This document shows, piece after piece, positions 54,478 to 63,044 of a DNA stretch of 64,000 nt. The DNA lies in contig NZ_JACYMM010000005.1 in assembly GCF_020858115.1 (NCBI RefSeq), positions 372,001-436,000 of the forward strand, written 5' to 3'. The notes below the pieces were generated by a model. The model was not told the origin of the DNA and did no database searches. It saw only the letters and a program-made list of their open reading frames with translations. Within the stretch, counting starts at the first letter, position 1. Every line of letters starts with the position of its first letter. The position numbers were made by a program, and so were the translations under genes. The DNA comes from Janthinobacterium sp. FW305-129 (GTDB taxonomy: Bacteria > Pseudomonadota > Gammaproteobacteria > Burkholderiales > Burkholderiaceae_D).

Positions 54478-55395
54478 TTAGCCGCGCGGATGATGCTGCG
54501 CATGCAGCAGTTTCAGCCGTTCGCGGGCCACATGCGTGTAAATTTGCGTGGTGGAAATATCAGAGTGCCCCAGTAACAATTGCACAACACGCAAGTCCGC
54601 GCCATGGTTCAGCAGATGCGTGGCGAACGCGTGGCGCAAGGTATGCGGCGACAGCGGCGCCGTGATGCCCGCGTTCAGCGCGTGTTTCTTGATGATGACC
54701 CAGAACATTTGCCGCGTCATGGCGCCCCCGCGCCGCGTGACGAACAGCGCGTCATCCATCTGACCGTCGAGGATGACGCCGCGCGCTTCCTTCAGGTAGC
54801 GCTCGATCCACAGCCGCGCCTGTTCGCCGAACGGCACCAGGCGCGTCTTGCTGCCCTTGCCCGTGATGCGCAGCACGCCATCGTTCAGGCTCAGTTCCAC
54901 CGATTGCAAGTCCACCAGTTCCGACACGCGCAAGCCGCTCGCATACATGAGTTCGAGCATCGTGCGCTCGCGCAAGCCCAGCGGTGTGCTCACGTCGGGC
55001 GCCGCCAGCAAGGCTTCCACCTGCGCTTCGCTCAAGGTGTGCACGAAGCGCGCCGGCTGCTTGGCCGACACCATCTTCAGGCACGGGTCGGCGGCGATAT
55101 GCTTGTGCCGCAGCGCCAGCTGGTAAAAGCGCTTGAGCACGGACAGACGCCGGTTCGACGAGGTCGCCTTGCTCTCGTCGTGGCGGGCGGCGAAATACGC
55201 CTCGATGTCGGCCGTGGATACCTCGTACAGCCCCTCGCGCCCGGGCCGCGCCACTTCCAGCCAGCGGGCGAACAGCCGCATGTCGCGCCGGTAGGCATCG
55301 AGCGAGTTTTTCGACAGGCCGTCTTCCAGCCACAGGCTGTCGCAGAATTCGTCGATCAGGGTGGCGTTGTCGGGCGCCAGCAGGCTGTTCATCAT
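54478..55395 (-). CDS. xerD: Site-specific tyrosine recombinase XerD
   Basis: 305 residues. N-terminal SAM-like domain (LIDEFCDSLWLEDGLSKNSLDAYRRDM) and catalytic domain with the R-K-HxxR-H-Y set: ASGLRVSELVDL (Arg), GKGSKTRLVPFG (Lys), SPHTLRHAFATHLLNHGADL, LLGHSDISTTQIYTHV (Tyr). It resolves chromosome dimers at dif with XerC and FtsK. The start ATGATG overlaps the stop of the MGMT gene (ATGATGA), so the two are co-transcribed. Confidence 0.94.
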   Translation of the reverse strand: MMNSLLAPDNATLIDEFCDSLWLEDGLSKNSLDAYRRDMRLFARWLEVARPGREGLYEVSTADIEAYFAARHDESKATSSNRRLSVLKRFYQLALRHKHIAADPCLKMVSAKQPARFVHTLSEAQVEALLAAPDVSTPLGLRERTMLELMYASGLRVSELVDLQSVELSLNDGVLRITGKGSKTRLVPFGEQARLWIERYLKEARGVILDGQMDDALFVTRRGGAMTRQMFWVIIKKHALNAGITAPLSPHTLRHAFATHLLNHGADLRVVQLLLGHSDISTTQIYTHVARERLKLLHAQHHPRG

Positions 55396-55919
55396 CGGTA
55401 CGCTTCCACGCCTTCATGCGCCAGCAGCCAGCGCTTGACGCCCAGGTGGAATCCCGTCGCATCGTCGTGATGGGCAAAGCCGCCCAGGCCGCCGGCGGCC
55501 GTCACGCGGTGGCAGGGAATCACCACGGGAAACCAGTTGGCGCCGCAGGCCTGGCCCACGGCGCGCGGGGCCGAGCCGATCAGGCGCGCCACGTCGCCAT
55601 ACGTGCGCACCTGGCCGCGCGGAATCCCGGCGATCTCCGCCCATACGCGTTGCTGGTAGGCGCTGCCCGAAGCGGCCAGCGGCAAGTCGAACGGTGCATC
55701 GGGGTCGCGGAAATAGCGCGCCAGTTGCTGGCACGCCCGTTCGGAGACGGCATCCTGCGGCGCTTTCTCGTCGAAGTGCGGCGGCAAATACACCAGTTCG
55801 CGCAACTGGCCATCCTGCGCGCGCACGCCCATGGCGCCGAACGGCGCGGCCACGATGGCGCTGAACAGTTCACTGCCCTGTTGTTTTTTCATCTGCTGAT
55901 CATTATTCAAGTGTGGCAT
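55392..55919 (-). CDS. Methylated-DNA-protein-cysteine S-methyltransferase (Ogt/MGMT)
   Basis: 175 residues from the ATG at 55919 (weak upstream AGG); a downstream start at 55892 is possible. The alkyl-acceptor box PVVIPCHRVTAAGGLGGF holds Cys136; the helix-turn-helix SAYQQRVWAEIAGIPRGQVRTYGDVA is also intact. Suicide repair of O6-alkylguanine. The N-terminal domain is short (Ogt type). Possible bicistron with xerD. Confidence 0.92.
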   Translation of the reverse strand: MPHLNNDQQMKKQQGSELFSAIVAAPFGAMGVRAQDGQLRELVYLPPHFDEKAPQDAVSERACQQLARYFRDPDAPFDLPLAASGSAYQQRVWAEIAGIPRGQVRTYGDVARLIGSAPRAVGQACGANWFPVVIPCHRVTAAGGLGGFAHHDDATGFHLGVKRWLLAHEGVEAYR

Positions 55920-56000
55920 ATATGCAACCTGCCGGCGCGGAAACGGCGCCACGGGAATTATGCACCGACTTTGGGCGTGCCGGCGGACGTTTCCTGCGCG

Positions 56001-56030
56001 CGAAAAAAAAGCGCACCAGTCGGTGCGCTT
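56001..56030 (-). terminator. Rho-independent terminator
   Basis: On the minus strand: stem AAGCGCACC/GGTGCGCTT (9 bp, loop of four) followed by eight T. It closes transcription coming from the sRNA candidate and/or the dctPQM operon; the dctM stop is 287 bases upstream. Confidence 0.85.
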
Positions 56031-56152
56031 CAAATATTGCTTCACGTTCCCGGTCGTTTGGGTCCGCCGGTGCCGGCTTGTGGCCGCAGACAGCTATGAC
56101 TCAACAACTTCTGTGAAACGTGTGTCTCCTCAATATATCCCCGGTATCAATA
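56003..56152 (-). ncRNA. Candidate structured small RNA
   Basis: Between dctM and the terminator no protein-coding frame is convincing, but on the minus strand a long interrupted stem is visible. Four successive pairings, all in order: ATATTG (56131-56136) with CAATAT (56034-56039), GTTTCAC with GTGAAGC, GTTGTT with AACGAC, GTCTGC with GCGGAC. A TATAAA box (56158-56163) sits just before the presumed start, with a hairpin CGGTAT-TG-ATACCG near the 5' end. Transcript about 150 nt ending in the terminator. The rod-like shape resembles 6S RNA in general layout, but I do not recognise the sequence. The -35 is weak, so a processed dctM 3' UTR is an alternative. Confidence 0.5.
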
Positions 56153-56316
56153 CCGTTTTTATAGACCACTCCCCCACTAACCTTGTTGCCAATTCTGTAT
56201 TTCAGCCTTGCTACCGGGGCGTATATGCATATACGTGTTTCCCCTTAAGGCTGCCCATCATAGCGCATTTATTCGGCCGGATCGACTTTTTTTGCACCAT
56301 GACGGGGACAACTGTT

Positions 56317-57597
56317 TTAGTTGTAAATTAAATTTGGCAGCCACAGCGAGATTTGTGGTACGTAGGTAATCAAGCCCAGGAAGGCGAGCATCGTCAGCAG
56401 CCACGGCATCACGGCTACGGTCAGCTCCGAGATGCCCATCTTGGTGATGCCGGACGCCACGTACAGGTTCAGGCCCACGGGCGGATGGCACATGCCGACT
56501 TCCATATTGACCACGATCAAGATGCCGAAGTGCACGGGGTCGATGCCCAGCTTCATGGCGACGGGGAACAGGATCGGCGCCATGATCAGCACGATGGACG
56601 ACGGCTCCATGACGTTACCAGCCAACAACAGCAGCACGTTGACCACCAGCAAGAAGCTGATCACGCCCAGGCCCTTGCCCGTGATCCATTCCGCCATCGC
56701 CTGCGGGATGTTTTCGCTGGTCATCAGGAACGAGAACAGCACGGCATTCGTGATGATGTACAACAGCATCGCCGACATGGCGGCCGAATCGAGCAAGACC
56801 TTGCCCACTTGCTTGATCTTCAAGTCCTTGTAGACGAAGACGGCGATGATGAAGGCGTACACGGCAGCCATGGCGGCCGCTTCCGTCGGCGTGAAGGCGC
56901 CTGAATAGATGCCGCCCATGACGATGACGATCAGCAGCAGGCCCCAGGCGCTTTTCTTGAACGTGACGAAACGCTCGCCCCAGCTGGCCTTTTTCATGCG
57001 CGGATAGTTGTGCTTGCGCGCCAAAAACCACGTCGTCAGACCCAGCAGCATGGCCAGCATCATGCCGGGAATCACGCCCGCCATGAACAGCTTGCCAACA
57101 GAGGTATTCGTGCTGACGGAATACATCACCATCACGATCGATGGCGGAATCAGAATGCCCAGCGCACCCGAGGTGGTGATGACGCCGGCGCCGAAACCGC
57201 GCGGATAGCCCTGCTTGACCATGGCCGGCAGGATGATGGAGCCGATCGCCACCACGGTGGCGGGGCTGGAGCCGGAGACGGCCGCAAACAGCGCGCACGC
57301 CATCACGCCGGCCAGCGCCAGGCCTCCGTGCCAGTGTCCCACCATGGAGCTGGCGAAGTTGATCATGCGCCGCGCCACTCCGCCATGCGTGAGGAAGTTA
57401 CCCGCCAAAATGAAGAACGGGATGGCCATGATTTCGAATTTTTCAATGCCCGTGAAGATCTTCAGGGCCACCGATTCGATGGGCACGCTGGTCATGGTGA
57501 ACAGGAACGTCAGTACTGTCAGGCCCAGCGAGATGGAGATCGGCATGCCGGTCAGCATCAGCGCCAGCAGCAGCACAAAAATAATCAGCGCGTTCAT
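56317..57597 (-). CDS. dctM: TRAP transporter large membrane subunit DctM
   Basis: 426 residues from the ATG at 57597; a longer in-frame reading runs through dctQ. Twelve or so TM helices: MLTGMPISISLGLTVL, ILAGNFLTHGGVARR, VSGSSPATVVAIGSIILPAM, TSGALGILIPPSIVM (the signature), FTPTEAAAMAAVYA, VVNMEVGMCHPPVGLNLYV. Sodium-driven carrier subunit of the dicarboxylate TRAP system. Overlaps dctQ by four bases. 56031-56316 downstream holds the sRNA candidate. Confidence 0.95.
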   Translation of the reverse strand: MNALIIFVLLLALMLTGMPISISLGLTVLTFLFTMTSVPIESVALKIFTGIEKFEIMAIPFFILAGNFLTHGGVARRMINFASSMVGHWHGGLALAGVMACALFAAVSGSSPATVVAIGSIILPAMVKQGYPRGFGAGVITTSGALGILIPPSIVMVMYSVSTNTSVGKLFMAGVIPGMMLAMLLGLTTWFLARKHNYPRMKKASWGERFVTFKKSAWGLLLIVIVMGGIYSGAFTPTEAAAMAAVYAFIIAVFVYKDLKIKQVGKVLLDSAAMSAMLLYIITNAVLFSFLMTSENIPQAMAEWITGKGLGVISFLLVVNVLLLLAGNVMEPSSIVLIMAPILFPVAMKLGIDPVHFGILIVVNMEVGMCHPPVGLNLYVASGITKMGISELTVAVMPWLLTMLAFLGLITYVPQISLWLPNLIYN

Positions 57598-58166
57598 GCC
57601 TTGGCTCCTTTTTCTTCCGCCGTCAGTTCGTCTTCCAGGCCCTCGACATGCGAGTGGTCGTGTTTTGGCAGGGCGCCCGTCTTGATGAAATGCACCATTA
57701 CCTGCAGGAAACGGAAGCACATCAGGTAGGAACCGAGCGGCACGGCCAGGTAGACCAGCCACATCGGTACTTCCATGTCGGCCGAAGTCTGGTCCGTGTG
57801 GCCGATAGACCACACGAAGCTGGCGCCCAGGGTGCCCACGATACCGGTAAACAGGGCGCCGGCGGCCAGGCCGAAGACGATGAAACGGTCGCGCCAGCGG
57901 GGGTTCATGCGGTTGATCAGGACGTCGACGCCCACGTGGATGCCCGTGCGCACGCCATACGCGGCGCCGAACTTGGCCATCCAGACGAACATGTAGATGC
58001 ACAGCTCCTGGGCCCAGCTGGTGTTGATTTGAATCAGGAAGTCTTGCAGGCCCGGTATCGGCAAGCCTGCCAGGTAGCGGTGCACGACCGCCACGAAGAT
58101 GATGAAGGTGGCTGCGCCCATCAGGGACGCGATCAGCCACTCTTCCAGGTGATCCAGAAATTTCAT
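57594..58166 (-). CDS. dctQ: TRAP transporter small membrane subunit DctQ
   Basis: 190 residues, four TM helices. HLEEWLIASLMGAATFIIFVAVVHRYLAG and WAQELCIYMFVWMAKFGAAYGVRTGIHVGVDVLINRM are the conserved DctQ blocks. Hydrophilic acidic C-terminus. It pairs with DctM in the membrane. Coupled by ATGA to dctM; a hairpin and about 115 bases separate it from dctP. Confidence 0.94.
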   Translation of the reverse strand: MKFLDHLEEWLIASLMGAATFIIFVAVVHRYLAGLPIPGLQDFLIQINTSWAQELCIYMFVWMAKFGAAYGVRTGIHVGVDVLINRMNPRWRDRFIVFGLAAGALFTGIVGTLGASFVWSIGHTDQTSADMEVPMWLVYLAVPLGSYLMCFRFLQVMVHFIKTGALPKHDHSHVEGLEDELTAEEKGAKA

Positions 58167-58253
58167 GGTGGACTTTCAAAGAATGCGGGTACGCTGGCAC
58201 CCGCGCAGGACGCGCAGGTGCCGTTGCTGCAGAAAGACAGGGATGTCCCTGAA

Positions 58254-58284
58254 AGCCGCGCCCGGTGGCGCGGCCAGCGCGGCT
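58254..58284 (-). terminator. Hairpin between dctP and dctQ (attenuator-like)
   Basis: Eight-bp arms AGCCGCGC/GCGCGGCT at the dctP stop on the minus strand with a 15-base loop, GC-rich and followed by TTTCAGGG only. A hairpin after the binding-protein gene is common in transporter operons and lowers or processes the downstream permease message, leaving more binding protein. Confidence 0.55.
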
Positions 58285-59291
58285 TACTTCGCGCTTTCCT
58301 TGTTGATGGCCGAGATCAGATCCTTGCCGATGCGCCCTTCCATGGCCTTCTGCACGGGCGCCAGCGCCTTGCGCCACTCGGCCTGTTCCTGCACCGTCAG
58401 CGTGTAGATCTGCGTCTTGCCCGCTTTCTTGATGGCGTCGAGGGCCTGGTCGTTGTCGCGCTGGGCGATGGCTTTCTCAAACGTGGTCGCCTCGCGCATG
58501 GCTTTTTCCAGCTGGCCGCGGATATCGGGCGGCAAGCCATCCCAGAATTTCTTGTTGACGATGACGGCATAGCCCAGGTAGCCGTGGTTGGACACGGTCA
58601 CGTGCTTTTGCACTTCATGCATCTTTTGCGTGTACATATTCGATGGCGGGTTTTCCGTGCCGTCGACCACGCCCGTCTGCAGCGCCTGATACACTTCCGA
58701 GAAGGCCAGCACCTGCGGGTTGGCGCCCAGCGCGCGCATCTGCGCGTCGAGCACCTTCGACGACTGGATGCGCATTTTCAGGCCCTTGAAATCGGCCGGG
58801 GTGTGCAGCGGCTTGTTGGCCGACATCACCTTGAAGCCATTGTCCCAGTAGGCCAAGCCCGTGATACCCTTGGGTTCCAGCTTTTTCAGCAGGCTCTTGC
58901 CGATTTCACCTTCCGTGACGTTGTACAGCGCCGTCTTGGTAGGGAAGATGTAGGGCAGGTCGAAGGCTTCAAATTCCTTCACGCCCAGCGGGCCGAACTT
59001 GGCCAACGACGGCGCCAGCATCTGCACGGCGCCCAGCTGCAGCGCTTCGAGTTCTTCCTTGTCCTTGTACAGCTGGCTGTTCGGGTAGAGTTCGACCTTG
59101 ACCTTGCCATTCGTGGCTTTTTCGGCCAGTTGCTTGAAGCGTTCGGCGGCCTGGCCTTTCGGCGTGTCCGTCGCCACGACGTGGCTGAACTTGATGACGA
59201 TGGGCGCTTGCGCATAGGCATGGACGCCGGCGGTGGCGCCGATGGCCGCGCACAGTGCGACGAACAGGGTTTTCATTGGTGGCAGTTGCAT
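58284..59291 (-). CDS. dctP: TRAP transporter periplasmic substrate-binding protein DctP
   Basis: 335 residues from the ATG preceded by AGGAGA; a second ATG five codons on is possible. Signal peptide to about residue 28 (AAIGATAGVHAYA). VIKFSHVVATDTPKGQAAERFKQLA, VEVYPNSQLYKD-like VELYPNSQLYKDKEELEAL, LGAVQMLAPSLAKFGPL, and the conserved ANPQVLAFSEVYQALQTGVVDGTENP with the substrate-binding Arg in LKMRIQSSK are C4-dicarboxylate DctP hallmarks. It delivers succinate/malate/fumarate-type ligands to DctQM. Divergent from dctS. Confidence 0.94.
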   Translation of the reverse strand: MQLPPMKTLFVALCAAIGATAGVHAYAQAPIVIKFSHVVATDTPKGQAAERFKQLAEKATNGKVKVELYPNSQLYKDKEELEALQLGAVQMLAPSLAKFGPLGVKEFEAFDLPYIFPTKTALYNVTEGEIGKSLLKKLEPKGITGLAYWDNGFKVMSANKPLHTPADFKGLKMRIQSSKVLDAQMRALGANPQVLAFSEVYQALQTGVVDGTENPPSNMYTQKMHEVQKHVTVSNHGYLGYAVIVNKKFWDGLPPDIRGQLEKAMREATTFEKAIAQRDNDQALDAIKKAGKTQIYTLTVQEQAEWRKALAPVQKAMEGRIGKDLISAINKESAK

Positions 59292-59364
59292 TTTTGTCTC
59301 CTGAGTGGTTTTTAGAAAAACTTTATTATTTGTCTATTTGAATATTGTGCCAAAGAAACTGCCT

Positions 59365-59392
59365 CGGCTATTGTGGTTAACCACAATAGCCG
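59365..59392. promoter_or_regulatory. 28-bp perfect palindrome between dctP and dctS
   Basis: The arms CGGCTATTGTGGTT and AACCACAATAGCCG are exact reverse complements with no spacer. It lies in the 130-base divergent gap between dctP and dctSR and is a natural binding site for the FixJ-type regulator encoded by the second gene, or for another dimeric factor. Not followed by a T tract, so not a terminator. Confidence 0.65.
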
Positions 59393-59421
59393 CTTCCCGA
59401 TAAGCCGCTACCCTGCCAGCC

Positions 59422-61446
59422 ATGCCGACTCCCCCCACCCTTGCGCGCCGCTTCAAGCTATCGAGTCCGATGCGCTGGCTGCTGCCCGTCATCCTGCTGC
59501 TGCTGTTCCTCTCCGTCCTGTTCTGGCTGCCCTGGCAGGCGCGCCAGATGGAAAGCAACGAGCGCCAGGAGCAATTGATCGCCGACACGCTGTGGGTCGA
59601 GCAAACCATCCGTTTCCAGCTGGCGCGCAACGAGGAAAGCCTGTTCAACCTGGGCGTGGACATCGCCAGCGGCTCCCTGTCGGCGGAAAAAGTGCACGAA
59701 CGGCTGCAGCAGATGCTGCGCAATGGCCGCGAATTGCAGCGCGTGCTGTGGCTCGACACGAGCGGCAAGGTGCTGGCCACCAGCGACAGCAATCCGCCGC
59801 ACGCCCTGGCGTTTTCTCCCGCCTCGCTGACGGCGGCCGACAATGCGCGCCGCCTGCACCGGGGCCAGTACGCCCAGCCCTCGCAGCAGACGGGCTTTCC
59901 CGACGCGCCGCCGGGCGCCATGCTGATGGACTACCACCAGCCCCTGTTCGATGGTCAGCGCTATGTCGGCAGCCTGGTGGCCACCTATCAGATCAGCAGC
60001 CTGCTCGATGAAATGGTACCGTGGTGGTTCGCGCAGGATAACCAGATTTCGCTGATCGACCGCGACGACAAGGTGCTGGCGCGGCGCGCCGCCGCCGGTC
60101 CCGGCCACGGCGTGTACACGCACAAGCGCGCCCTCGACGTGCCCGGCGCCAGCATCACGCTGTTTACCGACAGCGTGAAAAGCCAGCCCAAGCTGCTGCC
60201 CAATCTGCTGGTCGGCTCCGTCATCGCCCTGTCGCTGGGTTTATTATGGAGCTTGCTGGCCCTGTGGCGCCACATTTCGCGCCGCCTGGTGGCCGAAGGC
60301 GCGCTGCGCCAGCAGATGCTGTTTCGCACGGCGATGGAAAACTCGCTGGTGACGGGCATGCGCGCGCGCGACCTGGAAGGAAGAGTCACCTACGTGAATC
60401 CCGCGTTTTGCCAGATCGTCGGCTATCCGCCCGAGGAAATCCTCGGGCGTTTGCCGCCCATGCCCTACTGGGTGCCGGAGGCGCTGGAGGAATACCAGCA
60501 GCGCTTCGTCAAGGCCCTGGCAGGCAATCCCACGCCGCAGTTCGAAACCTATTTCCAGCGCCCGGACGGCACGCGCGTGCCCGTGCTGATCTTCGAGGCG
60601 CCGCTGGTGGACAAGAACGGCCAGCAGACGGGCTGGATGGGTTCCGTGCTTGACATCTCGGACCGCAAGCGCGTCGAGGAACTCAATCGCCAGCAGCAGG
60701 AAAAGCTGCAAACGAGCTCGCGCCTGGCCACCATGGGCGAGCTGGCGTCGATGCTGGCGCATGAACTGAACCAGCCGCTGGCGGCCATTTCCAGCTACAC
60801 GACAGGGGCCTTGAATTTGATCCGCCGCGCCATCGACAGCGGTACCCCCGTCGAGCCGAATACATTGAAACCGGCGCTGGAGCAGGCCAGCGCGCAGGCG
60901 CAGCGGGCCGGCCAGATCATCCGCAGCGTGCACGATTTCGTGCGCAAGAGCGAGCCGCAGCGCCAGGATATCGCCATCCGCACCCTGATCGACGGCATCC
61001 GCGCGCTGATCGACCTGCAGGCGCGCAAATACTATGTCACCATCCAGGAAGAGCTGCCGCCGGACCTGCCGCTGCTGCGCGCCGACCCCGTGATGATCGA
61101 GCAGGTGCTGCTGAACCTGACGCGCAACGCCATCGAGGCGATGCAGGACGCGGCGCCGGGACGGCGTATCATGCGCCTGCGGGCCAGCCACGACGCGCAG
61201 CAAGGCATGGTGACGGTGGACGTGATCGACCATGGCCACGGCATCCCGATGGACGTGGCCGAGCGGCTGTTTTCGCCGTTTTTCTCGACCAAGTCCGAAG
61301 GCATGGGCATGGGCCTGAACATCTGCCGCACCGCCATCGAATTTCACGGCGGCGCGCTGACCTTCGGCGCCAATCCCGCTGGCGGCACCATCTTTACCTT
61401 CAGCGTGCCGGCCGCGCCGCACGCCGCACCAGGCAATAACGCATAA
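59422..61446 (+). CDS. dctS: C4-dicarboxylate sensor histidine kinase DctS-like
   Basis: 674 residues. N-terminal TM (about 18-36), large periplasmic double-Cache-type sensor (about 40-250), second TM (about 260-285), PAS/PAC (about 300-420: FRTAMENSLVTGMRARDLEGRVTYVNPAF, GWMGSVLDISDRKR), HisKA with MLAHELNQPLAAISSY (His in the H box) and HATPase (NLTRNAIEAM, DHGHGIPMDV, GMGLNICRTAIEFHGG). The size and PAS module fit DctS of Rhodobacter/Ralstonia rather than DctB. Divergent from dctPQM and followed after 30 bases by the regulator. Confidence 0.92.
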   Translation: MPTPPTLARRFKLSSPMRWLLPVILLLLFLSVLFWLPWQARQMESNERQEQLIADTLWVEQTIRFQLARNEESLFNLGVDIASGSLSAEKVHERLQQMLRNGRELQRVLWLDTSGKVLATSDSNPPHALAFSPASLTAADNARRLHRGQYAQPSQQTGFPDAPPGAMLMDYHQPLFDGQRYVGSLVATYQISSLLDEMVPWWFAQDNQISLIDRDDKVLARRAAAGPGHGVYTHKRALDVPGASITLFTDSVKSQPKLLPNLLVGSVIALSLGLLWSLLALWRHISRRLVAEGALRQQMLFRTAMENSLVTGMRARDLEGRVTYVNPAFCQIVGYPPEEILGRLPPMPYWVPEALEEYQQRFVKALAGNPTPQFETYFQRPDGTRVPVLIFEAPLVDKNGQQTGWMGSVLDISDRKRVEELNRQQQEKLQTSSRLATMGELASMLAHELNQPLAAISSYTTGALNLIRRAIDSGTPVEPNTLKPALEQASAQAQRAGQIIRSVHDFVRKSEPQRQDIAIRTLIDGIRALIDLQARKYYVTIQEELPPDLPLLRADPVMIEQVLLNLTRNAIEAMQDAAPGRRIMRLRASHDAQQGMVTVDVIDHGHGIPMDVAERLFSPFFSTKSEGMGMGLNICRTAIEFHGGALTFGANPAGGTIFTFSVPAAPHAAPGNNA

Positions 61447-61476
61447 CGAATAACGAAACGACAAGCCGGAGACACC

Positions 61477-62061
61477 ATGCTACACATTATCGACGACGAA
61501 GAGGTCGTACGCGACTCCCTGTCCTGGCTGGCCGCCTCGCGCAGCATCGAGGCGCGCAGCTACGCCAGCGCCCAGCAATTCCTCGATAGCCTCGACGGCG
61601 GCTTCGACGCCGCCGGCGACTGCGTGCTGCTCGACGTGCGCATGCCCGACATGAACGGCATCGCCATGTTCGACCAGCTGGTCAAGCGCGACCTGACGGC
61701 GCGCCTGCCCGTGATTTTCCTCACCGGCCACGGCGACGTGCCGATGGCCGTCGACAGCCTGAAACGGGGCGCCTTCGACTTCTTTGAAAAGCCGTTCAAC
61801 GACAACGACCTGATGGACCGCGTGCAGCAGGGCCTGGCCAACTCGCGCCAGGCCGGCGAACTGGCCGCCGTGCACGCGCGCCTGGCCACCCTGTCGACGC
61901 GCGAACGCGAAGTGCTGGACCTGATTTTGGCGGGCAAGATGAACAAGGTGGTGGCCGACAAGCTGGGCATCAGCATGCGCACCGTGGAAGTCCACCGCGC
62001 GCATATCTTCGACAAGATGCAGGTCAAGACGGCGGTGGAGCTGGCGGGGTTGTTGAAGTAG
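61477..62061 (+). CDS. dctR: FixJ/NarL-type response regulator DctR
   Basis: 194 residues. Receiver domain with acidic pair HIIDDEE, Asp53 in VLLDVRMPDMNG, FLTGHGDVPMAV and the Lys in FFEKPFNDND. LuxR-type HTH at the C-terminus: LSTREREVLDLILAGKMNKVVADKLGISMRTVEVHRAHIFDKM. It lacks the AAA+ domain of DctD and so acts with sigma-70, most likely on the divergent dctPQM promoter at the palindrome. Confidence 0.94.
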   Translation: MLHIIDDEEVVRDSLSWLAASRSIEARSYASAQQFLDSLDGGFDAAGDCVLLDVRMPDMNGIAMFDQLVKRDLTARLPVIFLTGHGDVPMAVDSLKRGAFDFFEKPFNDNDLMDRVQQGLANSRQAGELAAVHARLATLSTREREVLDLILAGKMNKVVADKLGISMRTVEVHRAHIFDKMQVKTAVELAGLLK

Positions 62062-62083
62062 TTGCGGTAATAATTGCGGTGAT

Positions 62084-62183
62084 GTTGGATTACGCGGCGC
62101 TTGCGCGCCGCTAATCCAACCTACGCCGTATATTGCAACGTAGGTCGGCGTAGGTCGGGTTAGCGCAAAGCGCGTAACCCGAC
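62084..62183. repeat. Tandem REP-like hairpins
   Basis: First hairpin GTTGGATTA (62084-62092) / TAATCCAAC (62112-62120) with GCGC-rich centre; second GTCGGGTTA (62154-62162) / TAACCCGAC (62175-62183). They lie between the convergent dctR and yqjH genes and belong to the widespread betaproteobacterial repeat with GTAGGTCGG...GCGCAAAGCGC centres. Likely bidirectional mRNA ends. Confidence 0.7.
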
Positions 62184-62193
62184 ACCACTACCA

Positions 62194-63021
62194 TCACGCA
62201 TCGTGATGCTCATGGTGCTCCGCCGCCCCATGCTTCCAGTAACTGGCCACGTGCAGATGCTGCTTCGGCACCCCGGCGTCGATGAAATGCCCGCGCAAAC
62301 CCTGCACCTGCGCATGCTCGCACGCCACCCACACGTAGCCATCTCCCTCTGACGGTAGCGCGATCTGGCGCAAGGCGTCGAGCAGCAGCGGTCCCTTGCG
62401 GCCATTGCGCGCCACCCAACGCACATCCAACTGCGCCGCGCACTCGAGCGCGATCTGCTCGCCGTCTTCGACGATCTCGATCACGGCGATAGCCAGCGCA
62501 GTGGCCGGCAGCTGCTCCAGGCGGCGGGCGATGGCCGGCAAGGCCGTCTGGTCGCCCACCAGCACATACCAGTCGAAGTCGAGCGGCACCAGCATGGAGC
62601 CGCGCGGGCCGCCCACGCCCAGGGTCTGGCCGGGCGCCGCTTGCGCCGCCCACAGCGATGCAGGCCCGTCGCCATGCAGCACGAAGTCGATTTCCAGCTC
62701 GCGCCGTGCGGCGTCGTAGCGGCGCGGCGTGTAGTTGCGGGCGATGGGGCGCGGCCCTTCCGCGTACTGGATCGGGTTGGCGCCGTTACCCAGCACGGGA
62801 AACACGGGCGTGGCCTGGCCCGGCGCGGGGAAGAACAGTTTCACGTGATCGTCATGCGCGGGCGAGACAAAGCCGTCCAGGTCATCGCCCGCCAGTGTGA
62901 TGCGGCGCATGTGCGGCGTCAGCTGCTCGGTGCGCACGACGGTGAGCACGCGCAATTTCAAATCGTGGCGCACGCGCTCGATGGCGTGCGGGCGGGGTGC
63001 TGTTTGTGGTGCAGTGGTCAT
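62194..63021 (-). CDS. yqjH: Siderophore-interacting protein / ferric-chelate reductase YqjH-like
   Basis: 275 residues from the ATG with AAGGAC upstream. FAD-binding (SIP) family: LRVLTVVRTEQLTPHMRRITLAGDDLDGF, ARNYTPRRYD (FAD pocket), GPASLWAAQAAPGQTLGVGGPRGS, then NADPH domain VGDQTALPAIARRLEQLPA and YVWVACEHAQVQGLRGHFID. C-terminal HGAAEHHEHHDA is His-rich. It reduces ferric chelates in the cytosol. The adjacent PadR regulator is probably its YqjI repressor. Confidence 0.92.
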   Translation of the reverse strand: MTTAPQTAPRPHAIERVRHDLKLRVLTVVRTEQLTPHMRRITLAGDDLDGFVSPAHDDHVKLFFPAPGQATPVFPVLGNGANPIQYAEGPRPIARNYTPRRYDAARRELEIDFVLHGDGPASLWAAQAAPGQTLGVGGPRGSMLVPLDFDWYVLVGDQTALPAIARRLEQLPATALAIAVIEIVEDGEQIALECAAQLDVRWVARNGRKGPLLLDALRQIALPSEGDGYVWVACEHAQVQGLRGHFIDAGVPKQHLHVASYWKHGAAEHHEHHDA

Positions 63022-63044
63022 GTGCTTGTCCTTGTAAAGTGGGC

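Noticed and set aside
56003-56152. Naming the RNA candidate as 6S RNA
   Set aside because: Rod shape alone is not enough; I cannot confirm the central bubble or sequence, and the promoter is only partly supported, so it is left as an unassigned candidate.
56317-58377. Longer start for dctM through dctQ
   Set aside because: The extension is the other frame of dctQ; DctM proteins begin at MNALIIF-type starts and the ATG at 57597 overlaps the dctQ stop.
59338-59353. Sigma-54-like -24/-12 (TTGGCAC ... TTCA) upstream of dctP
   Set aside because: The -12 does not match TTGC at correct spacing, and the regulator is FixJ-type without an AAA+ domain, so sigma-54 control is not supported.
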